Assembly: GCA_039821145.1 (NCBI GenBank)
Contig: JBCBOS010000025.1
Span: 62,001-126,000, forward strand
Direction of reading: 5' to 3'
Length of the DNA stretch: 64,000 bases
DNA from: JBCCSZ01 sp039821145
GTDB lineage: Bacteria; Bacteroidota; Bacteroidia; Chitinophagales; Saprospiraceae
In this document: one piece after another, positions 17,337 through 26,826 of the stretch
Numbering within the stretch: position 1 is the first letter of the stretch
Layout: each line of letters begins with the position of its first letter
Position numbers and translations under genes: made by a program
Notes under the pieces: generated by a model
Database searches by the model: none
Seen by the model: only the letters and a program-made list of their open reading frames with translations
Told to the model about the DNA's origin: nothing

Positions 17337-17516
17337 TTTCAAAAACAGTTTATCGCCATCGAAGCTGGGCATTCCAGCAAGGGCCATGTGTTCAGATGTA
17401 CGCTTTTGTGCTTGGGGTGGCCTCATCCTAACACCGACTGCCCTGCGAAAGTTGCCTGACAACAGTTGGAGCAAAGCATTCGAATGGATCGGCTTTGGGA
17501 TGAAAAGAGACTTTTC

Positions 17517-18305
17517 CTAGCTTCCTTTGAAATTGGCCTTGCGCCGTTCCACAAAGGCGGTAGCCCCTTCCGTAAAATCCTCTGTTTGGGTGGTGAGGTC
17601 GAATTGTGCTACTTCAAAATCAAAGCCATCTCTGCCGGGCTCGAAGTATTTGTTGACACATTTGATCACATTGCTGATGGCGATGGGGGCTTTTTGGGCT
17701 ACTTTCAGGAGAATTTCCTTTGCCTTGGCCACCTCTTGACCTGCTTCCACTTGGTGATTGGCCAGTCCCAAGCGGTGGGCTTCTTCTGCTCCGATCATGT
17801 CGCCCGTCATCATCAACTCGATGGCCTTGCCCTTGCCGATGTACTGGATCAGGCGTTGGGTACCGCCATAGCCTGGAATGATCCCTAGATTGACCTCTGG
17901 CTGACCGAAGCGGGCCTTGGCACCGGCGATGCGCATGTGGCAAGCCATTGCCAACTCACAACCTCCTCCCAGGGCAAAGCCATTGACAGCTGCGATGACC
18001 GGACGATGGAAATTTTCGATCAAAAAGAAAATGTCCTGCCCCCTTTGCGCCAGTGCCCCTCCCCCACCTTTGGTGGACTCCAAGGCAAGAAACTCGGTGA
18101 TGTCGGCACCCGCCACAAACGATTTTTCGCCCGCCCCTGTGAGGATGACTCCAATGAGTCCTTCGCGATTGGGCGCATCTTCGGCAAAAAAGTATTTGAG
18201 CTCTTCCAGCGTTTGGTAGTTGAGGGCATTGAGGGCTTTTTCGCGATTGAAGGTCAGTACGATGATGCCGTCTTCTTCCGACAAGAGGATGTTTTGGTAG
18301 GTCAT
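17517..18305 (-). CDS. Enoyl-CoA hydratase/isomerase (crotonase family)
   Basis: The 262-aa product is a crotonase-fold enzyme. Such enzymes hydrate trans-2-enoyl-CoA to 3-hydroxyacyl-CoA in beta-oxidation or related routes. The oxyanion-hole segments SFVAGADI (62-69) and GFALGGGCELAMAC (109-122) are intact. Both catalytic glutamates expected of a hydratase are present: Glu117 and Glu137 (in FGQPEVNLGIIPGYGGTQRL). The length of 262 residues fits short-chain enoyl-CoA hydratase. A Gly-rich insert, KGGGGALAQRG, lies in the variable loop near 80. It is followed on the same strand by the ferredoxin gene and preceded by a lipoprotein gene. The specific chain length or pathway cannot be read from the sequence. 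Confidence 0.93.
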   Translation of the reverse strand: MTYQNILLSEEDGIIVLTFNREKALNALNYQTLEELKYFFAEDAPNREGLIGVILTGAGEKSFVAGADITEFLALESTKGGGGALAQRGQDIFFLIENFHRPVIAAVNGFALGGGCELAMACHMRIAGAKARFGQPEVNLGIIPGYGGTQRLIQYIGKGKAIELMMTGDMIGAEEAHRLGLANHQVEAGQEVAKAKEILLKVAQKAPIAISNVIKCVNKYFEPGRDGFDFEVAQFDLTTQTEDFTEGATAFVERRKANFKGS

Positions 18306-18427
18306 GATCTAGAGGTGTTGTATTTCGGGCGAAAATACGGGGATATGAGGGAAAATGCAAAAGTTATCCCATCGAGTGAGCAAGCCCCAATCGGCCATTG
18401 ACCTCCGACGCCAAGAGGGAGCTGGCA

Positions 18428-19723
18428 TCAGTCGGCGAACAAGCGGAGGTCTTCGCGTTGGAAGTAGGTCCCGTAGTAGTTGGTGAAATGATCTGGGGTC
18501 TGCAGCTCTTTGCGCAAAAACTCCTCGTAGTTGCGGTAACGGGTGTCTTTTCTGATGTCGCATTGGTAGAGGCTGTAGTTTTCCGTTCCATTTTCAAATA
18601 TCTCCTCTTGGAAGATGGGAATGTCTGGAATGAGGACCTTCACATTTGGCGGTGAGTAGATGTACCATCTGATGGGTTTCAGTGCAATGTCGGGATTGGT
18701 GGCGCTTCTGAGTCTTGCCACACTCATGGCCAGGCCAGCTTCGGAGCTGTTGATTTGGAGTTCTCTTCCGTCGTGCTCATAGCTGATGTCGGTCAGTTGA
18801 GGCTGGTAGGCATCCAGTACTGTTTCCTGATGTTGTGAAATGAGATGGGATTTTTGACCATCATCCAGCACCATGTTGCTGAAGAAAGATTGGAAGACAT
18901 CGCTGGGCTCAAAAATGGGAATCTGGCTGGCAATTCCTCCTCGCCCTGACAAGCCTGTCCCCAATAACTCGGGATACAAATGGTATTCATTGTTGCCAAG
19001 ATGCCGCACTCCAGAGATGCCATATTTGATGCTGTCGAATGGTGCAGGAACTGCCACACCTCTTCGGTCAGCAAGTCGGCCCGTCAGCATGTTTTCCTCA
19101 ATTTTGATGCCCTCTCCCACTCTCAAATCCGTTACATATCCATAATGCCACTCCTGTTTTCCTTCCGGAATGGCTGCAAAGAACAAATTGAAGGGATCGC
19201 GAAAAGGCAGTACGGAATGGACCATTTCGCGGGTCTCACCATAACCTGAATACTGAAAGCCATTGAGGCTGTAAGAAAGGCCATCTTCTTTGGTGGCAAA
19301 GTCGTATTCAATTTCTTGGTACTCAGATTCCGCAGTCAAAGAACTGGAATTCCATGCGGACCGATCGAAGGCACCCAATACAATTTTGTCCTGCTTCATG
19401 TGGGTGTAGGTGTCAATTTCGAAGAAAGCGATTTTTCCCTGATTGTTGTCGAGCATTTGCAAGACACTGAAATTGTAGTACATGGAGTCTCGCTTCTTGT
19501 CGAGGGCAATTTGAAAGGAATCTCCATTTTTGACACTGGTAAACCAAAGGACTTCGCTGCTGCTGGGCTCACTGAAGAAGAGCAGGCAATCCACATCATC
19601 TCCCAGGAAACCTGGCTCAACGGTGACGGAAATTTCTTGCGAGTAGTTGACGTTTTGCGTTTCCTTTTTGCAGGATGCGACCAATAGAATGGACAGAATG
19701 AAGAGAAGCTGTTTCGTTTTCAT
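18428..19723 (-). CDS. Lipoprotein of unknown function
   Basis: The 431-aa product starts with a lipoprotein signal peptide, LFILSILLVASC, with the lipobox Cys near residue 18, followed by KKE. The rest is mixed alpha/beta without a family I can name. An early beta-rich part carries ISVTVEPGFLGDDVDCLLFF. Later come PPNVKVLIPDIPIF and a C-terminal charged segment YRNYEEFLRKELQTPDHF. The organisation recalls SusD-neighbour or DUF4249-type outer-membrane lipoproteins only in general. I chose ATG 19723, since the upstream codon in the frame is TTG. Two perfect inverted repeats (19744-19760, 19770-19786) stand just upstream, so expression may be regulated at the DNA or RNA level. Confidence 0.75.
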   Translation of the reverse strand: MKTKQLLFILSILLVASCKKETQNVNYSQEISVTVEPGFLGDDVDCLLFFSEPSSSEVLWFTSVKNGDSFQIALDKKRDSMYYNFSVLQMLDNNQGKIAFFEIDTYTHMKQDKIVLGAFDRSAWNSSSLTAESEYQEIEYDFATKEDGLSYSLNGFQYSGYGETREMVHSVLPFRDPFNLFFAAIPEGKQEWHYGYVTDLRVGEGIKIEENMLTGRLADRRGVAVPAPFDSIKYGISGVRHLGNNEYHLYPELLGTGLSGRGGIASQIPIFEPSDVFQSFFSNMVLDDGQKSHLISQHQETVLDAYQPQLTDISYEHDGRELQINSSEAGLAMSVARLRSATNPDIALKPIRWYIYSPPNVKVLIPDIPIFQEEIFENGTENYSLYQCDIRKDTRYRNYEEFLRKELQTPDHFTNYYGTYFQREDLRLFAD

Positions 19724-19743
19724 CAATTTTTTGTTTGCGATTT

Positions 19744-19760
19744 GTATGAAGGATTCATAC
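19744..19760. promoter_or_regulatory. Perfect inverted repeat GTATGAA-N3-TTCATAC before the lipoprotein gene
   Basis: GTATGAA and TTCATAC are exact reverse complements with three bases between. It lies 21 bp upstream of the ATG, in the leader or core promoter, so it could be an operator or a hairpin that hides the initiation region. Confidence 0.5.
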
Positions 19761-19769
19761 TACTGGTGC

Positions 19770-19786
19770 ATTGCTAAAATAGCAAT
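19770..19786. promoter_or_regulatory. Second perfect inverted repeat ATTGCTA-N3-TAGCAAT
   Basis: It has the same architecture (7-3-7) as the repeat nine bases away but a different sequence. Two such elements in tandem suggest a designed regulatory region, not chance. Confidence 0.5.
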
Positions 19787-19890
19787 AAGAATTGAGAAAT
19801 TGCTTGTCCATGACCATCAATTGATCCCGATGCAACTCCATTGGCTTGTTTGGCAACTTTCGAACCCCTCAGAAAATCTCATTTGGCCCA

Positions 19891-21390
19891 TCAAGACCGA
19901 GGTCGCAACAACGAGCGGAGCATTTTCAGTCCTCCCTCCAGCAGTTGATTGAACTCGATGGACAATTTGAAATAATAAGCGGCAGAGAAATACAGTGCCG
20001 TAATCAGGATGCCCTTTTGCAACACTCGAAGGATGGCTCCTCCCGGAAAGGGAATCACATAGATCAGCGTCCCAATCAATCCACCCAGCAATAAAATGTA
20101 CAGAGAGTTGATGCTGAATGGCTGCATTTTCCACTTGATGTAGATGAAAATGAGTTTCACCAAATTGTACAGACAGATGGCGATGAGCGAGGCGATGGCA
20201 GCCCCGGTAATGCCCATGCGTGGAATCAGGGTAAAGTTGAAAAACACATTGATGGCTCCCATGAGAATGACGGCCCACAAGCCAAATCGATAGTGCTTTG
20301 ACAGGTTGATGATCTGGTTGTTCAATCCGGTGGCCATGTCTACCACTTTGGCAATGCCCACCAATATGACCACATCGATGCCCTTGAGCATCAGCTCGTA
20401 ATTGGGCATGAGAAGAAATACATCCCCCACACAATTGACCAAGCCGACAAAAAAGTAGGTCCCCAACAAGAGCAAGTTCAGAGAGCTTTCGCGATAGAGA
20501 TAATACAGGTGTTCGGTATCTCCCTTGTTGATGTCTTCTGCAATGATGGGAGCGGCAATCTGGATCAAGGCACCCAGTGGGATGGCGATGGCACTGCCCA
20601 TGAACATGGAAATGCCATAGACGCCACTGTCTTCAAAATTGATGAAGATGGGAATCATAAACACATCGATCCGAAAAGCGAGTGCATGATTCATGCTCAG
20701 CAGGGTACTGTAGGCCGCATATTGCCCGATGTCTTTGAGTCTTTCGGAGGTAAAAAATCCAAAATTGATGCGAAAATGCAGTTCCCCCAAGGATCGGATG
20801 TATAGCAAATAGCTCCCAAAGACCAGTACATAATTGCCCACCAAGCCCCACACAAAGATGTCCAAACTGATGTAGCCATAAAAGAACAACAACAGCAAGA
20901 CAGGCTGGCTGTATTTGATGTAGTTTTGGAATACAGAAGGCCAGGCGATTCGTTTGAAAACGGAGCAATAGTAATAGTACAACTGGGAGAAAACCATGAA
21001 GAAGGTGATCGGCACCAACATCTTCAAATAACGTTCGAACAAAGTCACGTCTTCATTGGCCACCAGGTATTTCAAAAAGTACGACTCCAGGAAGTAAAAG
21101 GAGATGGCAAATGCAATCCACCCCAGCAAGGCGACGAGGGTGATGAATCCAAGCAGGCCATTGTGCCCATTGTCTTCATCGCGGAAGATGGGGAAGTACC
21201 GCAAGCAGACCAAGTGCATGCCACAGGAAAGAAAGGGCAGCAAAAAGATGGAAGTCCCCAGTAGAAACTGTCCCAATCCGTAGGTCTCGCGATCCAGGGG
21301 ATAGATGAAGATGGTCGACACAATGGCCGCCGCCAGGCCAATGTAATTGACGATGCTTTGTTTGATCCCTTGTCTTTTGATGACCCCCAT
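19891..21390 (-). CDS. Polysaccharide/oligosaccharide flippase (MOP superfamily, Wzx/RfbX-like)
   Basis: The 499-aa product is an integral inner-membrane protein with about 12-14 hydrophobic segments spread over its whole length. It begins GIKQSIVNYIGLAAAIVSTIFIYPL and includes GMHLVCLRYFPIF in the second segment pair. Both parts are typical of oligosaccharide flippases that move lipid-linked glycan units to the periplasmic side. The middle segment PLGALIQIAAPIIAEDINKGDTEHL and the later TGLNNQIINLSKHYRFGLWAV fit the same family. The neighbourhood (methyltransferase, glycosyltransferase and YfhO-like protein on the other side of a 630-bp gap) supports a role in surface glycan export. The start is ATG 21390, with a TATCTTTG element 31 bp upstream. 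The transported glycan is unknown. Confidence 0.87.
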   Translation of the reverse strand: MGVIKRQGIKQSIVNYIGLAAAIVSTIFIYPLDRETYGLGQFLLGTSIFLLPFLSCGMHLVCLRYFPIFRDEDNGHNGLLGFITLVALLGWIAFAISFYFLESYFLKYLVANEDVTLFERYLKMLVPITFFMVFSQLYYYYCSVFKRIAWPSVFQNYIKYSQPVLLLLFFYGYISLDIFVWGLVGNYVLVFGSYLLYIRSLGELHFRINFGFFTSERLKDIGQYAAYSTLLSMNHALAFRIDVFMIPIFINFEDSGVYGISMFMGSAIAIPLGALIQIAAPIIAEDINKGDTEHLYYLYRESSLNLLLLGTYFFVGLVNCVGDVFLLMPNYELMLKGIDVVILVGIAKVVDMATGLNNQIINLSKHYRFGLWAVILMGAINVFFNFTLIPRMGITGAAIASLIAICLYNLVKLIFIYIKWKMQPFSINSLYILLLGGLIGTLIYVIPFPGGAILRVLQKGILITALYFSAAYYFKLSIEFNQLLEGGLKMLRSLLRPRS

Positions 21391-21421
21391 AGGTTGATGA
21401 ATTGGCTGATGGCGCGAGGCA

Positions 21422-21429
21422 CAAAGATA
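21422..21429 (-). promoter_or_regulatory. Candidate -7 element for the flippase gene
   Basis: Minus-strand TATCTTTG agrees with TAnnTTTG and lies 31 bp before the ATG. Confidence 0.4.
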
Positions 21430-21882
21430 GCAAGTCTATTTGGTCCAGCTGAACAGTCTTGCAAAAATGTCGTTGGCTGAAAGCGGCTTTTTAACAATAA
21501 ATTTACGATCCTCTTTCCTCCCTTCTGACTGGTTCTTCCTTGTCAAAAGGTGAGCAAAACGGGTTTGCAGAGCAATACATTATGGAAATAAAAATACTTA
21601 CTGAATACATTTTATTTTTTACCATTTAAATCACAAGCAGTTGTTACCCAACCCATTAGAACAAGTCTATCAATTTATCAAAATAAAAATATTTTCAAAA
21701 TTTATGGAATTTGGGTGGGTGCCGTGTCCTATTACCGAGAAAAGTGAAAAAGCCTGCATCTGCAGAAGGTGGACACACTTTGGTCAATGACTCCCCTTTG
21801 GGCATATCTGCCTAGGTTTGGGTTGGCGGAGCTGTGCCGGTGCATGGCTCCAGCAAGGGGCGGCTCGTTTGGGGTCGCCAGA

Positions 21883-21899
21883 GGGTGGGAATCCCACCC
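21883..21899. repeat. Short perfect inverted repeat GGGTGGGA-A-TCCCACCC
   Basis: Eight-base arms enclose a single base, within a GC-rich patch of otherwise AT-rich spacer. The loop would be only three bases in RNA. No T-run follows on either strand. Confidence 0.45.
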
Positions 21900-21980
21900 A
21901 AGCCCCTCCCCATATCCTCCCCCCAATTCCCTCTTCCACATTTATCCCCCGATTTTTTCACCCAACACTAACATTTCACG

Positions 21981-21988
21981 TAATTTTG
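21981..21988 (+). promoter_or_regulatory. Candidate -7 element for the methyltransferase gene
   Basis: TAATTTTG agrees with TAnnTTTG, 34 bp before the ATG. A T-run about 25 bp further upstream could stand in for the -33 element. Confidence 0.45.
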
Positions 21989-22022
21989 CGTTCTTGTATT
22001 TGCAAACACACACGACCAAAGA

Positions 22023-22676
22023 ATGAGCAACCCAATCGTCGAATTCATAAAAAACCGTACCATCAGACGAAACTACATCCTCAAACTCATCAACGATGAG
22101 AAAAAAGGATACCTCTACCAGTCTGGTTGGATCAATTCCTTCAAACAACGCAAACCCGTCGATCGCCACTCCAATCCCATCCCCTGGCTGTCTCTCCCCA
22201 TCGTTCACTTCCTCCAAGATCGACTGTCTGATGATATGCTGGTTTTTGAATATGGTTCAGGAAATTCGACCCTTTTTTTCGCCCCCCAAGTGGCCAAGGT
22301 CGTCAGCGTAGAACACGACAAGGAATGGTATGAGTACCTCCAAGGCCAACTTCCGTCCAACACCTCCTTGCACTTCGAACAACTCCAACCAGACGGCAGC
22401 TATTGCCGCAAAGCAAGCAGCACAGGCGAACAATACCACATGATCATCGTGGATGGCCGCGATCGTGTCAACTGCTGCAAGCAAGCCATCAATGCCCTGG
22501 CCCCCAATGGCGTCTTGCTCCTGGACGATTCACAACGCGAAAAATACCAGGGAGGACTGGACTTTATGAAAGAGCAAGGGTTCAAAAAACTCGATTTTTG
22601 GGGATTGGGCCCCGGCAGCATTTGGAACAAAAACACCACCCTGTTCTACAAGGCCAACAATTGCCTCAACATCTGA
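22023..22676 (+). CDS. Class I SAM-dependent methyltransferase-like protein
   Basis: The 217-aa product has the Rossmann methyltransferase signature: motif I LVFEYGSGNSTLFFA (73-87), an acidic post-I residue in VVSVEHDKEW (93-102), and YHMIIVDGRDRVNC (about 139-152) as motif II with its Asp. ALAPNGVLLLDDS is the motif III strand-turn. No catalytic residue for a particular substrate can be named. Similar proteins are common in surface-polysaccharide loci. It is followed by a glycosyltransferase gene on the same strand at 107 bp, which supports but does not prove a glycan-related target. The protein has no signal peptide, so it should be cytoplasmic. Confidence 0.82.
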   Translation: MSNPIVEFIKNRTIRRNYILKLINDEKKGYLYQSGWINSFKQRKPVDRHSNPIPWLSLPIVHFLQDRLSDDMLVFEYGSGNSTLFFAPQVAKVVSVEHDKEWYEYLQGQLPSNTSLHFEQLQPDGSYCRKASSTGEQYHMIIVDGRDRVNCCKQAINALAPNGVLLLDDSQREKYQGGLDFMKEQGFKKLDFWGLGPGSIWNKNTTLFYKANNCLNI

Positions 22677-22757
22677 CCCCGCCAAAGGGCAAAGCAGGGC
22701 AGGCCATCCCCAATCGGGAAAATCACTCAAATTAGATAAAAGAAGCATATATTCCCT

Positions 22758-22765
22758 TACATTTG
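22758..22765 (+). promoter_or_regulatory. Candidate -7 element for the glycosyltransferase gene
   Basis: TACATTTG agrees with TAnnTTTG, 18 bp before ATG 22784, which would leave a leader of only about 12 nt. Confidence 0.4.
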
Positions 22766-22783
22766 CTGCCCAGCACATACGAT

Positions 22784-24082
22784 ATGAAGAAAGTTCTCAT
22801 CCTCAGTTATTATTGGCCTCCCAGTGGCGGAGCAGGTGTCCAACGCTGCCTCAAATACGTCAAATACCTGCGGCACTTTGGCTGGGAACCTGTCGTCTAC
22901 ACCGCCGAAAATGGTTCTTACCCCTCCATTGACCACAGCTTGCAAAACGATGTGCCCGAAGGAGTGGAGATCGTGCGCCTTCCCATCTGGGAGCCCTACG
23001 AGATTTACAAAAAATTGCTGGGGATGAAAAAAGAGGAGCGGGTGCAACACGGATTCATTCAAGAAAACAAAGAGCCCGGATTGATGCAGAAGTTCTCCGT
23101 ATGGGTCAGGGGCAATTTCTTCATACCAGACGCCCGCAAATTTTGGATCAAACCGTCGGTGCGATTCCTGCGCGATTACCTCCGAAAACATCCCGTCGAT
23201 GCCATGCTCTCCAGCGGTCCTCCCCACTCCATGCACATGATTGCCAAAGGGGTCAAAGACAGCCTCGGAATTCCCTGGATTGCCGACTTTCGAGATCCCT
23301 GGACCCAAATCGACTTTTACAACCAACTCTACCTCACCAACTGGGCCGATCGCAAACACCACCGCATGGAAAAGGCTGTTTTGACAACTGCAGACCGCAT
23401 CCTGACCGTCAACCCCAATTGTGCCAAGGGCCTCGTGGAGGTGGGTGCCCCACAGGCAGATGTCATCTACAATGGTTTTGATGAGTCGGATTTCCCGCAG
23501 GAAGATCGCCCGCCCCTGTCCAAGCACTTTGAACTGACCCATGTCGGTTCGCTCAACAAGGACCGCAATCCGGAAGCACTCTGGAAGGTCTTGCACCAAA
23601 AATGCGAAGAGATCGAGGGTTTTCGCCAAAATCTGCGCATCAAACTGGTGGGAAAAGTAGATTGGAAAATCATCGATGACTTGCAGCGGCTGGGCTTAGA
23701 GGAATGTCTGGAACGCAGCGATTATGTGAGCCACGACGAAGCCTGCCGATTGATGTGCAGCAGTTGGGTCTTATTGCTACTGCTCAATGACACCCCCAAC
23801 CTGGAGGGAATCACCCCCGGCAAAATGTTTGAATACCTGGCAGCCCGACGCCCAACGCTTTGCATCGGCAGCACCACGGGAGACGCCGCCGCCATCCTGC
23901 GGAAAACAGAGACAGGTTTGTCTTTTGGCTTCAAGGACGAGGAGGGAATTGCCAAAGCAATTGATGGGTACTACCAACAATATCTGGACAAACAAACCGA
24001 GCCTGCTGGAAAGAACATCGACTTTTACAGCCGAAAAAATGCGACCTCCCAATTGGCAGATTTCCTCAACCAATTGGTTTAA
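22784..24082 (+). CDS. Glycosyltransferase, GT4-like (GT-B fold)
   Basis: The 432-aa product transfers a sugar from a nucleotide donor to a lipid- or glycan-linked acceptor; the substrates cannot be inferred. The N-terminal domain begins VLILSYYWPPSGGAGVQRCLKYVKYL, the typical first strand, Gly-rich loop and helix of GT4 enzymes. In the C-terminal domain FELTHVGSLNKDRNP starts the second Rossmann part. The acidic donor-binding motif is represented by NLEGITPGKMFEYLAARRP, with two acidic residues about eight apart. ATG 22784 is preferred over an ATG seven codons upstream, because it starts at the conserved KKVLILSYY. It ends 13 bp from the convergent YfhO-like gene. Confidence 0.88.
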   Translation: MKKVLILSYYWPPSGGAGVQRCLKYVKYLRHFGWEPVVYTAENGSYPSIDHSLQNDVPEGVEIVRLPIWEPYEIYKKLLGMKKEERVQHGFIQENKEPGLMQKFSVWVRGNFFIPDARKFWIKPSVRFLRDYLRKHPVDAMLSSGPPHSMHMIAKGVKDSLGIPWIADFRDPWTQIDFYNQLYLTNWADRKHHRMEKAVLTTADRILTVNPNCAKGLVEVGAPQADVIYNGFDESDFPQEDRPPLSKHFELTHVGSLNKDRNPEALWKVLHQKCEEIEGFRQNLRIKLVGKVDWKIIDDLQRLGLEECLERSDYVSHDEACRLMCSSWVLLLLLNDTPNLEGITPGKMFEYLAARRPTLCIGSTTGDAAAILRKTETGLSFGFKDEEGIAKAIDGYYQQYLDKQTEPAGKNIDFYSRKNATSQLADFLNQLV

Positions 24083-24095
24083 ACCCAATTTTACA

Positions 24096-26633
24096 CTACT
24101 TTTTCTTCCCCTTGCCGGGCTTTTTCTTCCGCGATTTGGACGCTGTAAGAGGTTCTGTTTTTGGAGTCTTCACAGGTTCGGGAGCGGGAGCAGGTCGCTG
24201 TTTTTGGTACAACCAGATGGCGTAACCTCCCAACAACAGGATCAGCAAAGAACTGACAAGCGAAATCATCTCCCCTGTCGTGTAAGCACTTGGCTCAAAT
24301 TTGAAGACGACCTCGTGCTGACCAGCGGGGATGCGCAGCGCACGCAGGACATAATTGACCCGAATGTGCTCCGCAGGCTGGCCGTCGATGTAGGCATTCC
24401 ATCCTTTATCGGGACCATACCACACTTCCGAAAAGACCGCCAATTGTTCACCGCTGGCATTGGTGGAGTATGTCAACTCATCGGGGGCATAGTTGGACAG
24501 TTGAATGCTGCCGTTTTTCTGTGGATCAAAGCCAGATACATAGCTTTCAAATTCCCGATGGACCAAGGCGTCATTGCCCGCATCGAAGGAAGTCAGGCCG
24601 TCGATCTCTGCGTTGGCATTGTCGACCAGCTTGATGTTGTCGACAAACCAAGCATTGCCCAGTGCCCCCTGATTGACTTGGGCTTGTCCCTCCCGGGTGA
24701 TGACATATTTGGTATTGAGCATGTTGATGACCTGGGGATTGCCCTTGCTCATGTGGATATTGATGACATCTTGGTAGCGTTGAAGCTTGGCGGGATGGTA
24801 ACCACCGATGGTCTTGTGATAGTACGAACTGGAAGCCGATTCAAAAGTGGCAATGCTCAAGTCAAACACCCGGTAGTGAGGATCCTTGTCTTTCATGATC
24901 TCCACATCGACCGGACGAGGCTGAAAATTGCCTTCATACTGGCGTTCTGTAACGAAAGCCTCTTCTCCGACATAGCGACGGTCGACTGTCCAAAGGTCCA
25001 AGGTAACCAGCGCCCCGATGGCAGCGACAAATACCACTTGCTTGATTTTTTGGTTGATCAGTGCCCACAACAGCCCAGCCGCCAACAAGATCAGCACCAA
25101 GGACCGAAATGCATCTCCCCGCATGTGAGAGATTCGATCTTCTTTCAAGTCTCCAATCAATTCTTGCAGCAAGGCAGGATTGGCTTGCTGACCGATGTAA
25201 CGACCAACTGAGGCGGAATCTCTTGGATTGCTGAAATCGAACATGGAAGAACCCAGCAGGGCAAAAAACAGACAGATGGCACCCGTCACACCCGCACCAA
25301 CCACCAAGCCGCGCATGATTTCTTCTTTCTTCAACTCACCTGTCAGTACCTTCCCCAGTCCCAAGATGGCGAGGAGTGGCATGAGAAAAGAGGTCACCGT
25401 AAGGACCGAGTTGGGCGTTCGGAACTTGTTGAGCAAGGGAAGATAATCGAACATGGGACGGTTGATGATCTCCAGATTTTTCCCCAAAGACATGAGGAAG
25501 GTCAAGATCACTCCCGACAGCAACCACCACTTCATCGGTCCCTTGACCCAAATCAGACTGGCGACAAACAAGAACACGATGATGGCGCCGAAATAGATGG
25601 GACCGCTGGTAAAGGGCAAACTCCCCCAGTAGAGCGGGGCGCGAATGCTTCCGTCGAGTCGGGCTCCCTTGCTGCGCATGTTTTTGTAAAAAGCAGAACC
25701 ATCGCCAAGTGTCTCAGATGATCCACCACCGACTACGCCAGGAATGAGAGCGGCAAAACAATCCAACCAACCGTTGCTCCAGTTCATGGCATATCCGAAT
25801 TCCAGGCCAGACACTTCTGAGCTTCTGGTGGGTTCTTTGTCAGTCAACTCCAAAATGGGGTCTCCCCTCATGGTGTCTTTGGAGTATACATAAGTGGTCA
25901 GCAAGCGGGCAGCCGACGAGCCAACGGCCAAAAATACCCCAATCAACAGAATGCCGGATGCCTTGGCAAAGGAAGGAACGCTTTGCTCTCGGATGGCCTC
26001 GACCAATTTCAGCAAGGCATAAATCCCGATGACCAAAAACAAATAATAGGTCATCTGCACGTGATTGGCCAACAGACCTGCGCCCAAGCTGAAGGCAAAA
26101 AGCGCACCGCCGGGCAGATACTTGCCCCGATACGCCAGCACAATGCCCGCTACCATGGGCCCCCAGGTGGCAATCGACAGGAGCTTGGACATGTGCCCAG
26201 CCTCCAACAAAACCACACTATTGGTCGTCAACCCAAAGGCAATCGCCCCAATCACACTCAGCCATCGATCGACCCCAAAAACCAGCATCATGACGTAAAA
26301 TCCAATCATGATCCCCAAAAAGTAGCCAATGGGCCGAGGAATGAACAAACGGCTGAGGTCCATGGCAGGTTTGATCAAATTCTTCTTCTGAGGCATGTAA
26401 ATCTGGTAGGCGGGCATCCCCCCAAACATCGAGTTGGTCCAAAGCGACAACTCCCCCGTTTTTTCTTGGTGCTCTCTCAACTCCTTGGACATGGACTTGT
26501 AAGAGACAATGTCACCAGCCTGTATCTCCTTTCCCTGTAGTTGAGGGTAGAAATAAATGGCAGAAATGGCCAGGAAAATCAGAATGGAAACAAGGTGCGG
26601 AACAATCTGGCTAACAATCGGATGCTTGGTCAT
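24096..26633 (-). CDS. YfhO-like multispanning membrane protein
   Basis: The 845-aa product is an integral membrane protein with about 12-14 transmembrane segments. It starts with one segment (ILIFLAISAIYFYPQLQGK) and then the extracytoplasmic signature DIVSYKSMSKELREHQEKTGE and LWTNSMFGGMPAYQI, both characteristic of YfhO family proteins of Bacteroidota (GT-C superfamily by fold). A large periplasmic region (about 570-770) with PHYRVFDLSIATF and YNAYIDGQPAEHIRVNYVLRAL-type sequence follows, ending in one last segment (SLLILLLGGYAIWLY). The final 35 residues form a proline- then lysine-rich tail that is likely cytoplasmic. YfhO of Bacillus is linked to glycosylation of teichoic acid; in this phylum the function is unknown. 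Its neighbours fit surface glycan chemistry. Confidence 0.87.
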   Translation of the reverse strand: MTKHPIVSQIVPHLVSILIFLAISAIYFYPQLQGKEIQAGDIVSYKSMSKELREHQEKTGELSLWTNSMFGGMPAYQIYMPQKKNLIKPAMDLSRLFIPRPIGYFLGIMIGFYVMMLVFGVDRWLSVIGAIAFGLTTNSVVLLEAGHMSKLLSIATWGPMVAGIVLAYRGKYLPGGALFAFSLGAGLLANHVQMTYYLFLVIGIYALLKLVEAIREQSVPSFAKASGILLIGVFLAVGSSAARLLTTYVYSKDTMRGDPILELTDKEPTRSSEVSGLEFGYAMNWSNGWLDCFAALIPGVVGGGSSETLGDGSAFYKNMRSKGARLDGSIRAPLYWGSLPFTSGPIYFGAIIVFLFVASLIWVKGPMKWWLLSGVILTFLMSLGKNLEIINRPMFDYLPLLNKFRTPNSVLTVTSFLMPLLAILGLGKVLTGELKKEEIMRGLVVGAGVTGAICLFFALLGSSMFDFSNPRDSASVGRYIGQQANPALLQELIGDLKEDRISHMRGDAFRSLVLILLAAGLLWALINQKIKQVVFVAAIGALVTLDLWTVDRRYVGEEAFVTERQYEGNFQPRPVDVEIMKDKDPHYRVFDLSIATFESASSSYYHKTIGGYHPAKLQRYQDVINIHMSKGNPQVINMLNTKYVITREGQAQVNQGALGNAWFVDNIKLVDNANAEIDGLTSFDAGNDALVHREFESYVSGFDPQKNGSIQLSNYAPDELTYSTNASGEQLAVFSEVWYGPDKGWNAYIDGQPAEHIRVNYVLRALRIPAGQHEVVFKFEPSAYTTGEMISLVSSLLILLLGGYAIWLYQKQRPAPAPEPVKTPKTEPLTASKSRKKKPGKGKKK

Positions 26634-26711
26634 ATGCCTGAATCATTATTGGGTTGTGGGCAGCTGTATGAAGTGTATCTTAATTTATCAGCTAAGCCTT
26701 TTCAAGAGGAA

Positions 26712-26719
26712 CAAAGTTA
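26712..26719 (-). promoter_or_regulatory. Candidate -7 element for the YfhO-like gene
   Basis: Minus-strand TAACTTTG agrees with TAnnTTTG, 79 bp before the ATG. The opposite gene for the glycerophosphodiesterase starts at 26827, so this spacer must hold both promoters. Confidence 0.35.
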
Positions 26720-26826
26720 ACTTTTTTCCCCTATTTTTACGCTTGACAATAAAAAATGATACATGCCTCCACACATTGCTTTTGACAGATGGAATCCGAG
26801 GCTTGTCCATACAAGATCACTACCCA

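Larger units (their letters stand above)
21430..22022. other. Divergent intergenic region of about 590 bp
   Basis: The left half is AT-rich and featureless. The right half (about 21780-21940) is conspicuously richer in G and C, with a perfect short hairpin (21883-21899). No gene is supported. The promoter of the methyltransferase gene is at its right end. Confidence 0.45.

Noticed and set aside
22757..23629. 290-codon minus-strand open frame
   Set aside because: Antisense to the glycosyltransferase gene, which has family motifs; no signal in the minus-strand frame.
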